This document shows, piece by piece, positions 16,649-25,100 of a DNA stretch of 64,000 nt. Location: the NCBI RefSeq assembly GCF_965227785.1, contig NZ_OZ245785.1, forward strand, positions 3,038,001-3,102,000. Direction: 5' to 3'. Made by a program: the position numbers and the translations under genes. Under the pieces are notes generated by a model. The model saw only the letters and a list, made by a program, of their open reading frames with translations, did no database searches and was not told the origin of the DNA. Source of the stretch: Gracilimonas sp965227785 (GTDB lineage: Bacteria > Bacteroidota > Rhodothermia > Balneolales > Balneolaceae). Each line of letters opens with the position of its first letter. Position 1 is the stretch's first letter.

Positions 16649-17749
16649 CTACAGCAGTTCTTCGGGGTTTAATCCCTTCAGGTCGTCAGCTACAAATTTA
16701 CGTCCTTTGCGAACCAGCTCTCCATCCAGGTACACATCAGCCCCGATACAAACCAGATCCCAGTGTATGTTACTGGAATTCCCGTTTGGAGCTACTTCAT
16801 AATCTTTGCCGAGGGTAAGGTGGTTAGATCCGTAAATTTTTTCATCAAAAAGGATGTCGTACATCGGGCTCTCGATTACAGGATTCAGCCCAAAGCTGAA
16901 CTCTCCAAACCGCCGTGCACCCTCGTCAGTATCAAGAATATCTTTAAGGGCTTCGTTGTTGGAGGAATCAAAATCCACGACCACACCGTCTTTCACTTCC
17001 AGCTTTACAAATTCGAAAGGTTTGCCCTGATAGACGGAAGGAGCATAAGAAATCACTCCATTCACGGAATCAAGAACAGGGGAGGTAAAAAGCTCTCCGT
17101 CAGGGATGTTTCGCTTACCAAAGCAGGGGACCCAGTTTTGTCCTTTAACCGAAAATTTGATATCGGTTCCTTCGCCTTTCAGGTGAATTTCATCGGTGGC
17201 TCTAAGGCGTTTTTCCAGCGGTTTCATTGCTTCTTCCAGCTGAGCGTAGTCAACCAGGCACGCATCGTAATAAAAATCAGCAAAAGCACGCGTTGGCATC
17301 TTGGCGTTCATCGCGAAGGCCGCCGACGGATACCGCATAATACACCAGTTGGTGTTGTTGACGCGTTCATCAAAATGGACCGGCTTCAGGAAATGCTCTG
17401 AGTATGCTTTATTGGCTTCCTTACTGGCCTGTGAATTTTCATAGATATTCTGCGAAGCACGGATTCCGATAAAGGCATCCATTTGCTTCATCAGCGGAAG
17501 CTGATCTACAGAAGCCTGATTTTTCCAAAATTCCTCATCTCCGTTTTCAATTAAAATGCGCTGTGTATCAGCATCTTCGATCTTTATAAACGGATGTGCT
17601 CCTTTATGGCGAATTTGCTCAACCAATGCCCGGAGCAGGTCGATACCATTTAAGCCGATAAGCTGAACCATCACATTGTGCCCTTTCTGTACCTCGGTGC
17701 TGTGTTCAAGAATCAGGGTTGCGAGTTTCTGATCGTTTTGTGAGATCAT
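16649..17749 (-). CDS. Aminopeptidase, M29 family (AmpS/PepS type)
   Basis: Cytoplasmic metallo-aminopeptidase of the thermophilic aminopeptidase family. Length (366) is normal. Conserved blocks with the metal ligands are FGKRNIPDGELFTSPV (Glu), GARRFGEFSFGLNPVI (Glu), SNHLTLGKDYE (His) and SSNIHWDLVCIGADVYLDG (His and Asp). The N-terminal domain has HNVMVQLIGLNG. All catalytic elements are present, so it should be active. Start ATG 17749 gives the usual N-terminus. It is not tightly linked to the regulator downstream (16 bp gap) or the ABC gene upstream (232 bp, filled with repeats). Confidence 0.93.
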   Translation of the reverse strand: MISQNDQKLATLILEHSTEVQKGHNVMVQLIGLNGIDLLRALVEQIRHKGAHPFIKIEDADTQRILIENGDEEFWKNQASVDQLPLMKQMDAFIGIRASQNIYENSQASKEANKAYSEHFLKPVHFDERVNNTNWCIMRYPSAAFAMNAKMPTRAFADFYYDACLVDYAQLEEAMKPLEKRLRATDEIHLKGEGTDIKFSVKGQNWVPCFGKRNIPDGELFTSPVLDSVNGVISYAPSVYQGKPFEFVKLEVKDGVVVDFDSSNNEALKDILDTDEGARRFGEFSFGLNPVIESPMYDILFDEKIYGSNHLTLGKDYEVAPNGNSSNIHWDLVCIGADVYLDGELVRKGRKFVADDLKGLNPEELL

Positions 17750-17841
17750 ATTGCAGAATTGAATTTGGAATGATGAATATCGTTTTGATGAGCAAAGTTA
17801 AGAGAAAACGAAGACAGTTGAGAGTTAAGAAGTTATAAGAA

Positions 17842-17996
17842 TGGGGTGGGGGATAAGTGAGGAGTGAGAGTTTATAAAGTGACGAGTAGTGAGTAAGTAC
17901 GTATACTGCTGATTGAAATAAAGGAGTTAAATGAGTGTGCAACGTTCTCGTCACCCTATCACTTTATCACTCATCACTTTATCACCCCTCACCTAC
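17842..17996. repeat. Word-type imperfect inverted repeat (TCACTTTATCAC words) overlapping the 3' end of an ABC gene
   Basis: The right half contains atcactttatcac twice (17958-17970 and 17973-17985, period 15) within a run with almost no G. The left half (17842-17895) is purine-rich and built of the complementary words: gataagtgagg, ataaagtg, agtgag. An exact inverted pair, tgacgag (17880-17886) and ctcgtca (17947-17953), encloses a 60-nt loop. The ABC ATPase gene ends inside it: stop at 17982-17984 and last residues VGEG come from the word ggtgaggggtga on the minus strand. Confidence 0.75.
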
Positions 17997-18602
17997 ATTC
18001 AGCACGGTATTACAGAGGGAAATTTCGTCAGGATCGTTGGAGGCCAGGAAAACGAGGGTCCCGGCTTTTGCTGCTTCTTTTACTATTTCCGATACCAGTG
18101 TATGACCTTTTTCGTCGAGATTAGAGCCGGGTTCATCCAGCATTAAAATCTGAGGCTCACGAACAAGAGAGGCGGCCAATTTAGCCCGTTGCTGTTGACC
18201 GGTAGAAAGACTTCCATAGAGTTGATCTCTCAAATCCAAAATCTGAACCTTCTCAAGCAAGGCCGAGAGCCGATCTCCTTGTGCAGCTCTGCCTCCGGCT
18301 TCCACTAAAAAGCGCAGGTTCTCTTCAACCGAAAGCTCTGAGTACAGATTTATATAGGGAGCTGCATAACCCATGTGGGCTTTTACCTGTTTTTGGTCCA
18401 TCACTTGTTCACCTTGCTTCCAGGTAAGGGTACCTGAATTGGGACGAAGCAGGTAAGCCAGGCATTTCATCAATGTCGACTTTCCGCTGCCATTTGCTCC
18501 TGATATACCCAGAACTCCACCGGCATGCTCAAAACAAAGACCTGAGAATATAATATGCCGGTTAAATTTTTTGGTAAGTTTATCTACCTGAAGTGAAATC
18601 AT
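17982..18602 (-). CDS. ABC transporter ATP-binding protein, CcmA-like
   Basis: Single nucleotide-binding domain, 206 residues. Walker A is GISGANGSGKSTLMKCLA (about 33-50), Q-loop near MGYAAPYINLYSELSVEENL, signature SLSTGQQQRAKLAASLV, Walker B QILMLDEPGSNLD, and H-loop replaced by LASNDPDEI (Asn where most have His). Short size and the TGQQQR/LDEP context resemble heme-exporter ATPase CcmA, but no ccmB or ccmC is adjacent, so the transported substrate is open. The H-loop change may weaken ATP hydrolysis. Its C-terminal few residues are encoded by an intergenic word repeat. Confidence 0.85.
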   Translation of the reverse strand: MISLQVDKLTKKFNRHIIFSGLCFEHAGGVLGISGANGSGKSTLMKCLAYLLRPNSGTLTWKQGEQVMDQKQVKAHMGYAAPYINLYSELSVEENLRFLVEAGGRAAQGDRLSALLEKVQILDLRDQLYGSLSTGQQQRAKLAASLVREPQILMLDEPGSNLDEKGHTLVSEIVKEAAKAGTLVFLASNDPDEISLCNTVLNVGEG

Positions 18603-18741
18603 GCCCTAAAGGTAGCAAGTTTGTAACTAAGAAGAATATGCTTTCGGTTCATAAAATTTGAAAACTATAACAGAATATCTAAATCCTTAATTGTATTGCG
18701 AGCCGGCAGGCTTTATTTTCAGTGAAATACTAAAACGACTT

Positions 18742-20397
18742 ATGCATCAGGCAGTAGAAGAAATCATTGACCGGCTTATTGGAGTGGTTAAATCCGACAA
18801 GCCCTATTATACCCTGAAAGACTGTCTTTCAGCGGGGTTTCCTTCCTTTATTGTTGAACGAATTCGTATAGAGATCAACGAAAAGTTGAAGAAAGAATTC
18901 ATCCTGGAGGATACAGAATGGGCGAACACCGATCAGCAGCTTGTAAAAGATGCCTGGAAAGAATTTCAGCAAGCATTATTTGCGAACTCACGCATTCCTA
19001 AGGATAAGTTTTATGTAGTTACCAGCCGGGTAATGACCGAAATTGTAAAGGTGTACCTTGAGCCTCGCCAGCATATGGCCGAATACATTTATAAAGGGGA
19101 AGAGGAACTTGATTATGAGGAGCTGTTACACCGAACCGATAAGCTGACTATCTACAAGCACTTTGGTAAAGCCATTCCGCTTTATATGAAAAAACGAAAG
19201 CTGGAGACATTGGAGAAAAAGCGGTGCAAGCTACTTATTCACAATCTGGATGCGAATTTGGTAGCTTCTTATACCGCTAAAGAATGGGCTCAGGTACTTG
19301 AGTTATTGTTCACACTATTTGGGGGGAAGATCGACGCAAAACTGATCCAATTGTTTTTTGAGGACAAAGGGCTGTATTTAACTGCCAAGGCATTTAATGA
19401 GCTTGATGAACAGATTACCAAAGAGCGTTTTGTAGAGATTCTCTCCTATCCTGACTTATTGGATGTGAAACTACAGGAGAAATTCAGAGATCAGTTCCGG
19501 GAAGAGCTAATTGCTCAGAAAAATCGTTTTGATGATCCTGATGAAGAGGAGATGGAAGAAATTGATGAGAAGGAGCAACGCCTGCTGGACAGCTTTTTTG
19601 GGGATTACAGCGGAGAGGGGCCACAAATGACGGATGAGGAGTCCTTTAATGCGCTGTTTAAGTCGGAACAGGAAGACAAATCCATTTTTGAAGAGTTTGA
19701 GGAAGTCCCGGATGCCGAAAAGATATCAGAATCTTTAAAAAGCGGAGATCAGACGGATGAAATAAAAAAATTCCGCGAAAACCTGGTAACGGTACTCGAT
19801 CAGGCAGCTCACTCATTTAAAAACCTGACTGAAGAAGAACAGGAAGAGGAAAAAAAGAAATCAAAAAAGAAGAAAAAGAAAGCCTCCAAAGAAGAAGCAG
19901 AACCTGATGAGCCGGCTGCTGAAGAAGATGATAAAGTGCTGAGTGAGTTGGTAGCGGAAGACGATATCGAAGATTCCATTATTGATGATGAGGCAGAAGA
20001 CAATGATGAGCAGCCGATGTGGCAGCAGTTTATACGACCCGATCAAATGGATATGTTGATGGGCAGTAAAGGTTCTGATGGCGATGATATGCTCATTGAT
20101 GAAGACACTCTGGTTGATGATCTTGTGGCGGAGGAAGGAGAAGAAGATGATACTGTACCAACCTTGAAAGATTATTTGATCAATAATGAGGGCTTTTTTG
20201 TAGAAGAAATTTTTAAAGGATCAGATAAGAAGTACAAGAAGGCTCTTGGAATTATTGAGGAGCTCGGAAGTTGGGATGACGCTACTGAATTCATAGAAAA
20301 GAAAGTATTTACGTCCAACACAGTTGACATGACATCTGAAGTAGCCATCGACTTTACCGATCGGCTGCAATCTTATTTTGAAGAATATAAATCTTAA
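18742..20397 (+). CDS. Unknown large acidic cytoplasmic protein, 551 aa
   Basis: I do not recognise a family. The N-terminal half (to about 270) is helical and ordered, with YYTLKDCLSAGFPSFIVERIRIEINEKL and LEKKRCKLLIHNLDANLVASYTAKEWAQVLELL, and contains no signal or membrane segment. From about 270 to 470 it is extremely rich in Glu and Asp, with a Lys run (KKKSKKKKKKASKEE) near 375, low complexity and probably disordered. A folded C-terminal part follows (LKDYLINNEGFFVEEIFKGSDKKYKKALGIIEEL and a helical tail). ATG 18742 was chosen over 18691 because the upstream residues look unrelated; neither has a strong SD. It ends 14 bp before the carboxylase gene and is probably cotranscribed with it. 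Confidence 0.75.
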   Translation: MHQAVEEIIDRLIGVVKSDKPYYTLKDCLSAGFPSFIVERIRIEINEKLKKEFILEDTEWANTDQQLVKDAWKEFQQALFANSRIPKDKFYVVTSRVMTEIVKVYLEPRQHMAEYIYKGEEELDYEELLHRTDKLTIYKHFGKAIPLYMKKRKLETLEKKRCKLLIHNLDANLVASYTAKEWAQVLELLFTLFGGKIDAKLIQLFFEDKGLYLTAKAFNELDEQITKERFVEILSYPDLLDVKLQEKFRDQFREELIAQKNRFDDPDEEEMEEIDEKEQRLLDSFFGDYSGEGPQMTDEESFNALFKSEQEDKSIFEEFEEVPDAEKISESLKSGDQTDEIKKFRENLVTVLDQAAHSFKNLTEEEQEEEKKKSKKKKKKASKEEAEPDEPAAEEDDKVLSELVAEDDIEDSIIDDEAEDNDEQPMWQQFIRPDQMDMLMGSKGSDGDDMLIDEDTLVDDLVAEEGEEDDTVPTLKDYLINNEGFFVEEIFKGSDKKYKKALGIIEELGSWDDATEFIEKKVFTSNTVDMTSEVAIDFTDRLQSYFEEYKS

Positions 20398-20411
20398 TCA
20401 ATACGTTAATT

Positions 20412-21962
20412 ATGGCATCCAATCCAAAAGTAGAACGACTACAGAAACTACGGGAAGAAGCACTTAAAGGCGGAGGTGAAGCCCGAATCGAGAAGCAACA
20501 CGATAAAGGCAAACTAACTGCTCGCGAGCGAATTGATCTGTTGGTTGATAAAGGTTCGTTCGAGGAGATTGACAAGTTTGTAACTCACCGAAGTTCAGCT
20601 TTCGGGTTGGATAAGAAAAAGATTTTAGGTGATGGAGTAGTAACCGGGCATGCCAAAATACATGGGCGTCCTGTTTATATTTTTAGTCAGGACTTCACCG
20701 TTTTTGGTGGTTCGCTATCTGAAACTCATGCAGAGAAAATTTGCAAGATCATGGACCTCGCCATGAAGAACGGAGTGCCTATCATCGGTCTTAATGATTC
20801 CGGCGGTGCTCGCATTCAGGAAGGAGTATCCTCACTGGGTGGTTATGCGGAGGTATTCTGGAGAAATAGTATGGCTTCAGGCGTTGTGCCTCAGATTTCA
20901 GCTGTGATGGGGCCTTGTGCAGGTGGTGCGGTTTATAGTCCGGCGCTAACCGATTTCATTTTTATGGTGGAAAATTCCAGCTATATGTTTGTTACCGGAC
21001 CCAATGTAGTGAAAACGGTAACGCACGAAGAGGTTACTTCCGAAGAATTGGGAGGAGCTTCTACTCACAGTACAAAATCTGGTGTATCTCACTTTTCCAG
21101 TCCTAATGATGCTGTTTGCCTGAACGACATCCGGGAGTTGATGAAATATGTACCTCAGAATTGTGAGGAAAAAGTGCCGATGGTCGAATCCAAAGAACCG
21201 GATTCGGCTAAGGCAAAAGCACTTGAAGACCTGGTTCCGCTCAACCCTAACAAGCCTTATGATATCCACGACGTAATTAATGGAATCATGGACAAAGATT
21301 CTTTCTTTGAGGTGCATAAAGATTATGCAGACAATATCGTGGTGGGCTTTGCCCGCCTTGGAGGCCGAAGCGTTGGCGTTGTTGCCAATCAGCCGCTTTC
21401 TCTGGCCGGTGTGCTGGACATTGATGCTTCACTGAAAGGAGCTCGTTTTGTGCGGTTCTGTGATGCTTTTAATATTCCACTGGTTGTTTTTGAAGATGTG
21501 CCCGGTTTCCTGCCCGGAACCGATCAGGAGTGGAATGGAATCATCAAACACGGAGCTAAGCTGCTTTATGCATTCTGCGAGGCTACAGTTCCAAAAATGA
21601 CGGTAATCACCCGTAAGGCATACGGAGGTGCTTATGATGTGATGAATTCCAAGCATATCCGTGCCGATTACAACGTAGCATGGCCCACAGCTGAGATTGC
21701 GGTAATGGGAACCAAGGGTGCCGTAGAAATCATATTCCGTAAAGAAATTGCCAAAGCGGATGATCCGGAAGCCAAGCAGAAGGAACTGGAAGATCAGTAT
21801 AGCGAAAACTTTGCTCATCCATATAAAGCTGCTGAGCGCGGTTATGTGGATGATGTGATTCTCCCTTCAGAAACCCGGGAAAAACTGATTAAGGCACTCG
21901 AAGTATCTCATAACAAGGTTGATACCGTGCCGAAGAAAAAGCACGACAACCTGCCGCTGTAA
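20412..21962 (+). CDS. Acyl-CoA carboxylase carboxyltransferase (beta) subunit, propionyl-CoA type
   Basis: Transfers carboxyl from biotin to an acyl-CoA, most likely propionyl-CoA to methylmalonyl-CoA. At 516 residues it covers both crotonase-like halves. The N half has GKLTARERIDLLVDKGSFEEID, FSQDFTVFGGSL, NDSGGARIQEGVSSLGGY and GPCAGGAVYSPALTDF; the C half has GFARLGGRSVGVVANQP, FVRFCDAFNIPLVVFEDVPGFLPG, and KAYGGAYDVMNSKH. Both oxyanion glycine pairs are intact. The biotin-bearing alpha subunit is not within the window. It follows the acidic unknown protein in the same direction and ends in a strong terminator at 21,991. Confidence 0.95.
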   Translation: MASNPKVERLQKLREEALKGGGEARIEKQHDKGKLTARERIDLLVDKGSFEEIDKFVTHRSSAFGLDKKKILGDGVVTGHAKIHGRPVYIFSQDFTVFGGSLSETHAEKICKIMDLAMKNGVPIIGLNDSGGARIQEGVSSLGGYAEVFWRNSMASGVVPQISAVMGPCAGGAVYSPALTDFIFMVENSSYMFVTGPNVVKTVTHEEVTSEELGGASTHSTKSGVSHFSSPNDAVCLNDIRELMKYVPQNCEEKVPMVESKEPDSAKAKALEDLVPLNPNKPYDIHDVINGIMDKDSFFEVHKDYADNIVVGFARLGGRSVGVVANQPLSLAGVLDIDASLKGARFVRFCDAFNIPLVVFEDVPGFLPGTDQEWNGIIKHGAKLLYAFCEATVPKMTVITRKAYGGAYDVMNSKHIRADYNVAWPTAEIAVMGTKGAVEIIFRKEIAKADDPEAKQKELEDQYSENFAHPYKAAERGYVDDVILPSETREKLIKALEVSHNKVDTVPKKKHDNLPL

Positions 21963-21990
21963 TATTTGAGTCTTACTCTATATCCGATTC

Positions 21991-22024
21991 TTGTCCCCAA
22001 TTATCCGGTTGGGGACAATTTCTT
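21991..22024 (+). terminator. Intrinsic terminator after the carboxylase gene
   Basis: Perfect 10-bp stem ttgtccccaa (21991-22000)/ttggggacaa (22009-22018), 8-nt loop, then tttcttt. It lies 29 bp after the stop codon. Confidence 0.9.
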
Positions 22025-22124
22025 TACCCTTTCCAAATAAGTGTTTTTTGAGCTACATTCAGGCTGGATAGCTTAAATAGCTGTCCGTATATCTGAGAGA
22101 AATAATTGTTAAGGGTGCATTTAT

Positions 22125-22994
22125 ATGAAAAGTCCTTTCCTGTTAATTTGTATTCTGATTGCCATTCAGCTGGGTTCTTGTGCGAAATGGAAAAGTAAAG
22201 AACGAATTGCGGCTCCTGTTTGGAGTGATGATAATTCTGAAATAGCGTACATCCTGAATAGATACGAATACAAGCGAAATTACCCCACCGGCGGTGATGT
22301 GAAGAATGAGGAATACTCTATTTACCTGACGGATACAGAATTAGACGGCGACTACGAAGTTTCGGAGGCCTTAAATGGCAATGCGGAAGATTTGTTTTAT
22401 ATGAAAGAGGCTGGTTATCTGGTATCGGGAACTTTTTCAGAAGAATACCACCTTACAGATACCCAAACCGGGGAGTTGCTATATACCTTTTCGCCGACTG
22501 ATTCGGGGATTTGTGGAGACAAAGTCGGGGATTTTCAGTCCATCAATGTAATTCCCTCTTTTGATGGAAGTATGCTGGCCGTAATTGAAACACGTTCTGA
22601 CTGTACCATCGATATTGCATTTTGGGAAGAAGAAAACGGACAGTGGAGGTCACAAACTACTTTTGATGTGCCCGGTAATGATTTTGACGGAGCAGCTTGG
22701 ATTGACTCAGACCGGTTATTGGTGAGTGCGTGTGAAGGGTTTTGTTCAGAAAAGTATTATCTAGTTCATGTTACCGAGGGCGTGAATGAAATCAACCGAA
22801 CAGACAATTTTGCTGACCCGTGTCTGTTTGTGCCTACCACAAGCAGTTGGGTAGATAGTACCGGGCAAGCCGTTTTTGTGGATGAAAACCGGGAATTAGA
22901 CAAAGCTTCCATTTGGGATGATGAGGATCTCCTCGCTTCCCATCCTGATTTCAATGAAGAATACTATCGGCCCGGCTGCAATGAGTTTGAGTGA
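22125..22994 (+). CDS. Hypothetical lipoprotein with WD/TolB-like repeat start, 289 aa
   Basis: A lipoprotein signal peptide MKSPFLLICILIAIQLGSC has a lipobox LGSC with C19 as the acylated residue. The mature part has blocks resembling TolB-type beta-propeller blades: IAAPVWSDDNSEIAYILNRY, INVIPSFDGSMLAVIETRS and FDGAAWIDSDRLLVSACEG. There are several cysteines (GICGDK, SDCTID, ACEGFC, DPCLF, PGCNEFE), which suggests disulfides outside the cytoplasm. No enzyme motif is seen. It has its own upstream gap and faces purine nucleoside phosphorylase at its 3' end. Probably outer-membrane or periplasmic; role unknown. Confidence 0.78.
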   Translation: MKSPFLLICILIAIQLGSCAKWKSKERIAAPVWSDDNSEIAYILNRYEYKRNYPTGGDVKNEEYSIYLTDTELDGDYEVSEALNGNAEDLFYMKEAGYLVSGTFSEEYHLTDTQTGELLYTFSPTDSGICGDKVGDFQSINVIPSFDGSMLAVIETRSDCTIDIAFWEEENGQWRSQTTFDVPGNDFDGAAWIDSDRLLVSACEGFCSEKYYLVHVTEGVNEINRTDNFADPCLFVPTTSSWVDSTGQAVFVDENRELDKASIWDDEDLLASHPDFNEEYYRPGCNEFE

Positions 22995-23019
22995 CCTGAG
23001 ATAAATTTAATAAAAGGAA

Positions 23020-23051
23020 GGTTGTCAGCTGAAACCTGATAGCTGACAGCC
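23020..23051. terminator. Hairpin between convergent lipoprotein and phosphorylase genes (word type)
   Basis: 11-bp stem ggttgtcagct (23020-23030)/agctgacagcc (23041-23051) with one G-T pair and 10-nt loop gaaacctgat. The words gtcagctgaaacctgatagctgac form the same kind of element as others in this window. No long T-run follows. Confidence 0.65.
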
Positions 23052-23056
23052 ATCAC

Positions 23057-23848
23057 CTAAAACTCCCTGATCAACCCCTTTACCAACTTCGCAAAGACTT
23101 CCTTCTTCTGATCAGCTGCTTCCTTCACTTCCGCATGGTCTAATTTCTGATTGGTAACACCGGCAGCCGCATTGGTAATCAGTGAAACAGCAGCTGTTTT
23201 AACACCCAGTTTGGCGGCTTCAATTAATTCCGGGGCCGTGCTCATCCCAACAGCATCACCCCCCATTTTACGGAAAGCCCGGATTTCGGCCTTGCTTTCA
23301 TAATTAGGGCCTTTCACGTATAGATAAGTTCCCATCTGGGTTTCAATATTCAGGTCTCGGGCAATGTTTTTTACTTCCCGGGCATACTCTTCAAATTTTG
23401 AACTCCAGGTATTTACGGCCGGTTCGGAAACCATCATGTATTGCTTAATGATGCTGTCGATGATCATCAAGTCCCCAACCCGGTAGCGAAGGTTTATGCC
23501 CCCGGCTGCATTCGATATAATAAGTTTGTCTACATCAAAAGCTTTAGCTAACTGCACGGGAAGTACCGTTTTAGCAAAATCATGTCCCTCGTAATGATGA
23601 AAACGGCCGGAGAAAGCGAGTATGGTATTGCCATCCACCTCACCACAAATAAGAGAACCTGAATGACCAACTACGGTAGATTGCGGAAAATCCGGAATTT
23701 CGGAATACTCAATGGTTAATGCTTCCTGGATGTGATCTCCGAAGGTACCCAGCCCGGATCCCAGGATTACGGCTGAATCTATCTGTTCGGGGAAGTCATT
23801 ATCCGTTAGAAATTTTTTGATATCTGTTATGTAATCAGGCAGGGACAT
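23057..23848 (-). CDS. Purine nucleoside phosphorylase (inosine/guanosine type)
   Basis: Cleaves purine nucleosides with phosphate to free base and ribose 1-phosphate in salvage. It has the trimeric PNP motifs: ILGSGLGTFGDHI (phosphate site), VVGHSGSLICGEVDG, FSGRFHHYEGHD, LIISNAAGGIN, YLYVKGPNYESKAEIRAFRKMGGDAVGMSTAPE and the ITNAAAGVTNQKLDH block with the base-binding Asn. I place the start at 23848 (MSLPDYITDIKKFL), giving 263 residues, normal for the family; the longer frame from 23887 would add 13 residues that overlap the previous gene heavily. It overlaps the metallo-beta-lactamase gene end by 14 nt, indicating coupled translation. Confidence 0.95.
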   Translation of the reverse strand: MSLPDYITDIKKFLTDNDFPEQIDSAVILGSGLGTFGDHIQEALTIEYSEIPDFPQSTVVGHSGSLICGEVDGNTILAFSGRFHHYEGHDFAKTVLPVQLAKAFDVDKLIISNAAGGINLRYRVGDLMIIDSIIKQYMMVSEPAVNTWSSKFEEYAREVKNIARDLNIETQMGTYLYVKGPNYESKAEIRAFRKMGGDAVGMSTAPELIEAAKLGVKTAAVSLITNAAAGVTNQKLDHAEVKEAADQKKEVFAKLVKGLIREF

Positions 23849-24635
23849 AAGACTCGACGTTTTCGGTGCTGTACCCGGTTTTCTCATTATAGTCAGTTAG
23901 TTTGAACAAAGGGTTCTGATCTTCATGGTAGGCTAAAATAGTATATCCTTCCTCAAATGCCAGTTTGGCCAGTTCTTCGCGTTTCTGTTGGCTTACTTTA
24001 GGTTCAAAGTCATACTTGGCAGCATACTTCCGGTTGATGGCGCCCTTGGTTCCAATTACATCACCGGCTTGCAGGTATTTATGTTCGCCATCATTAAAAA
24101 GCAGAACCTGATGGAATTCAGTATGCCCGCCAATCTTCTGGACTTTTAACTCGGGATATGGCTGATCTTCTTCTGTCAGAAAATGTAAATCGGCTTTGGC
24201 ATCAATAAAAGAGACAAACTCCGTTTTCTCTTCGTCATAGTACTCGTCTTTGGCCATTACTTTTTCCCAGCCTTTTTTGGATACCCAAAGTTTGGCTTCT
24301 GGAAAAGTGAGTTCCCAATATCCGTTCTCGCGATGGGCTAATCCACCGATGTGGTCATAGTGCAGGTGACTCAGAAAAATATCAGTGATGTCAAATTCGG
24401 TAAGTCCGTGTTCTTCCAGGTTCCGGCGGATAGTCTCTGTGCCAGTGTCTTCACCGAATTCGCCAATCCCGCAATCAAACAGGTAATTCCGTTCCGGAGT
24501 ATGAATAAGTACAGGGTTCAGAGATAGTTTTAAAGCTCCTTTAGCCGGAGGATCATCCCTGTCAATCCGCACAAATTTTTTGTCTAATCCAACAGAAAAT
24601 GTACCCTCATATAATGTAGCAGCGTAGGTTTGCAT
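23835..24635 (-). CDS. Metallo-beta-lactamase-fold hydrolase, 266 aa
   Basis: The zinc-binding signature HLHYDHIGGL is preceded by the LFDCGIGEFG strand, and the later ligands GGHTEFHQVLLF and LQAGDVIG are present. The remaining conserved His lies in TILAYHEDQNPLF. The layout (long loop between the first HxHxDH and the next His, TFPEAKLWVSKKGWEKVMAKD) resembles the lactonase/AttM-like and other cytoplasmic MBL hydrolases. Substrate is not decidable from the sequence. It overlaps the phosphorylase gene and lies 50 bp downstream of the left inverted repeat of the four-helix-bundle element, which separates it from phoH. Confidence 0.9.
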   Translation of the reverse strand: MQTYAATLYEGTFSVGLDKKFVRIDRDDPPAKGALKLSLNPVLIHTPERNYLFDCGIGEFGEDTGTETIRRNLEEHGLTEFDITDIFLSHLHYDHIGGLAHRENGYWELTFPEAKLWVSKKGWEKVMAKDEYYDEEKTEFVSFIDAKADLHFLTEEDQPYPELKVQKIGGHTEFHQVLLFNDGEHKYLQAGDVIGTKGAINRKYAAKYDFEPKVSQQKREELAKLAFEEGYTILAYHEDQNPLFKLTDYNEKTGYSTENVESYVPA

Positions 24636-24685
24636 GGTTTAGTTTGTGACAATGAGTTGTTGTTTTGTATTGTTGTAAGTATCAA

Positions 24686-25100
24686 AGTAACGAGTGACAG
24701 AGTTACAAAGTTAAAGGGTAGAGATAAAGCTGCTCATCATTCGTTCAATTTCTCTTGTATCTGAGTACAGATCTTTAAATAGTTCTTCATCTAAAAATCC
24801 AAGGTTGAATGATACCTCTAATTCCGTTTGTAGTTCAAATAGCGAACCCATGCTGATATTTAAGAACCTTCGAAAATCTTTCTTTGATCTTCTGCCAAAT
24901 CCTTCGGCTATGTTCGCCGGAACCGAAACAGAACTTCGACGTATCTGTGATATAAGTCCAAACTTCTCGAAATCAGGGAAATCATCAACAGCCTGATAAA
25001 CCCGGGTGACAAGCTGCATTGACTTTTGCCATATCTGTAAATCCCGATGTGTTTTAACCATGATTTCTCTGTCTCTTTGTAACTGAACAACTCAGTTACT
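24686..25100. mobile_element. Small putative mobile or inserted unit: 23S-IVP-type gene bracketed by about 25-bp inverted repeats
   Basis: The left end (24686-24710) reads AGTAAC GAGTGACAG AGTTACAAAG. The right end (25075-25100), read on the opposite strand, reads AGTAAC TGAGTTGTTC AGTTACAAAG. The outer six and inner ten bases are identical and inverted. The 415-bp unit contains just one gene and nothing else. The stop codon of that gene adjoins the left repeat and the stop codon of phoH (25096-25098) lies inside the right repeat. No target-site duplication is obvious, and no transposase is present. Confidence 0.6.
24711..25061 (-). CDS. Four-helix-bundle protein, 23S rRNA intervening-sequence protein (IVP) family
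   Basis: The 116-residue helical protein has the family signature: HRDLQIWQKSMQLVTRVYQAVDDFPDFEKFGLISQIRRSSVSVPANIAEGFGRRS (shown here in part as LQIWQKSMQLVTRVYQ, LISQIRRSSVSVPANIAEG) and the late helix LGFLDEELFKDLYSDTREIERMM. Such proteins are known from intervening sequences in 23S rRNA genes and as scattered chromosomal genes; they share the fold of the Avd accessory protein of diversity-generating retroelements. Molecular function is not established; a nucleic-acid-binding role is suspected for the family. Here it stands alone in inverted repeats between phoH and an MBL hydrolase. Confidence 0.9.
   Translation of the reverse strand: MVKTHRDLQIWQKSMQLVTRVYQAVDDFPDFEKFGLISQIRRSSVSVPANIAEGFGRRSKKDFRRFLNISMGSLFELQTELEVSFNLGFLDEELFKDLYSDTREIERMMSSFISTL

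Noticed and set aside
18691..18741. Upstream start for the acidic protein
   Set aside because: The 17 extra residues are hydrophobic and Cys-bearing, unlike the rest, with no SD; ATG 18742 preferred.
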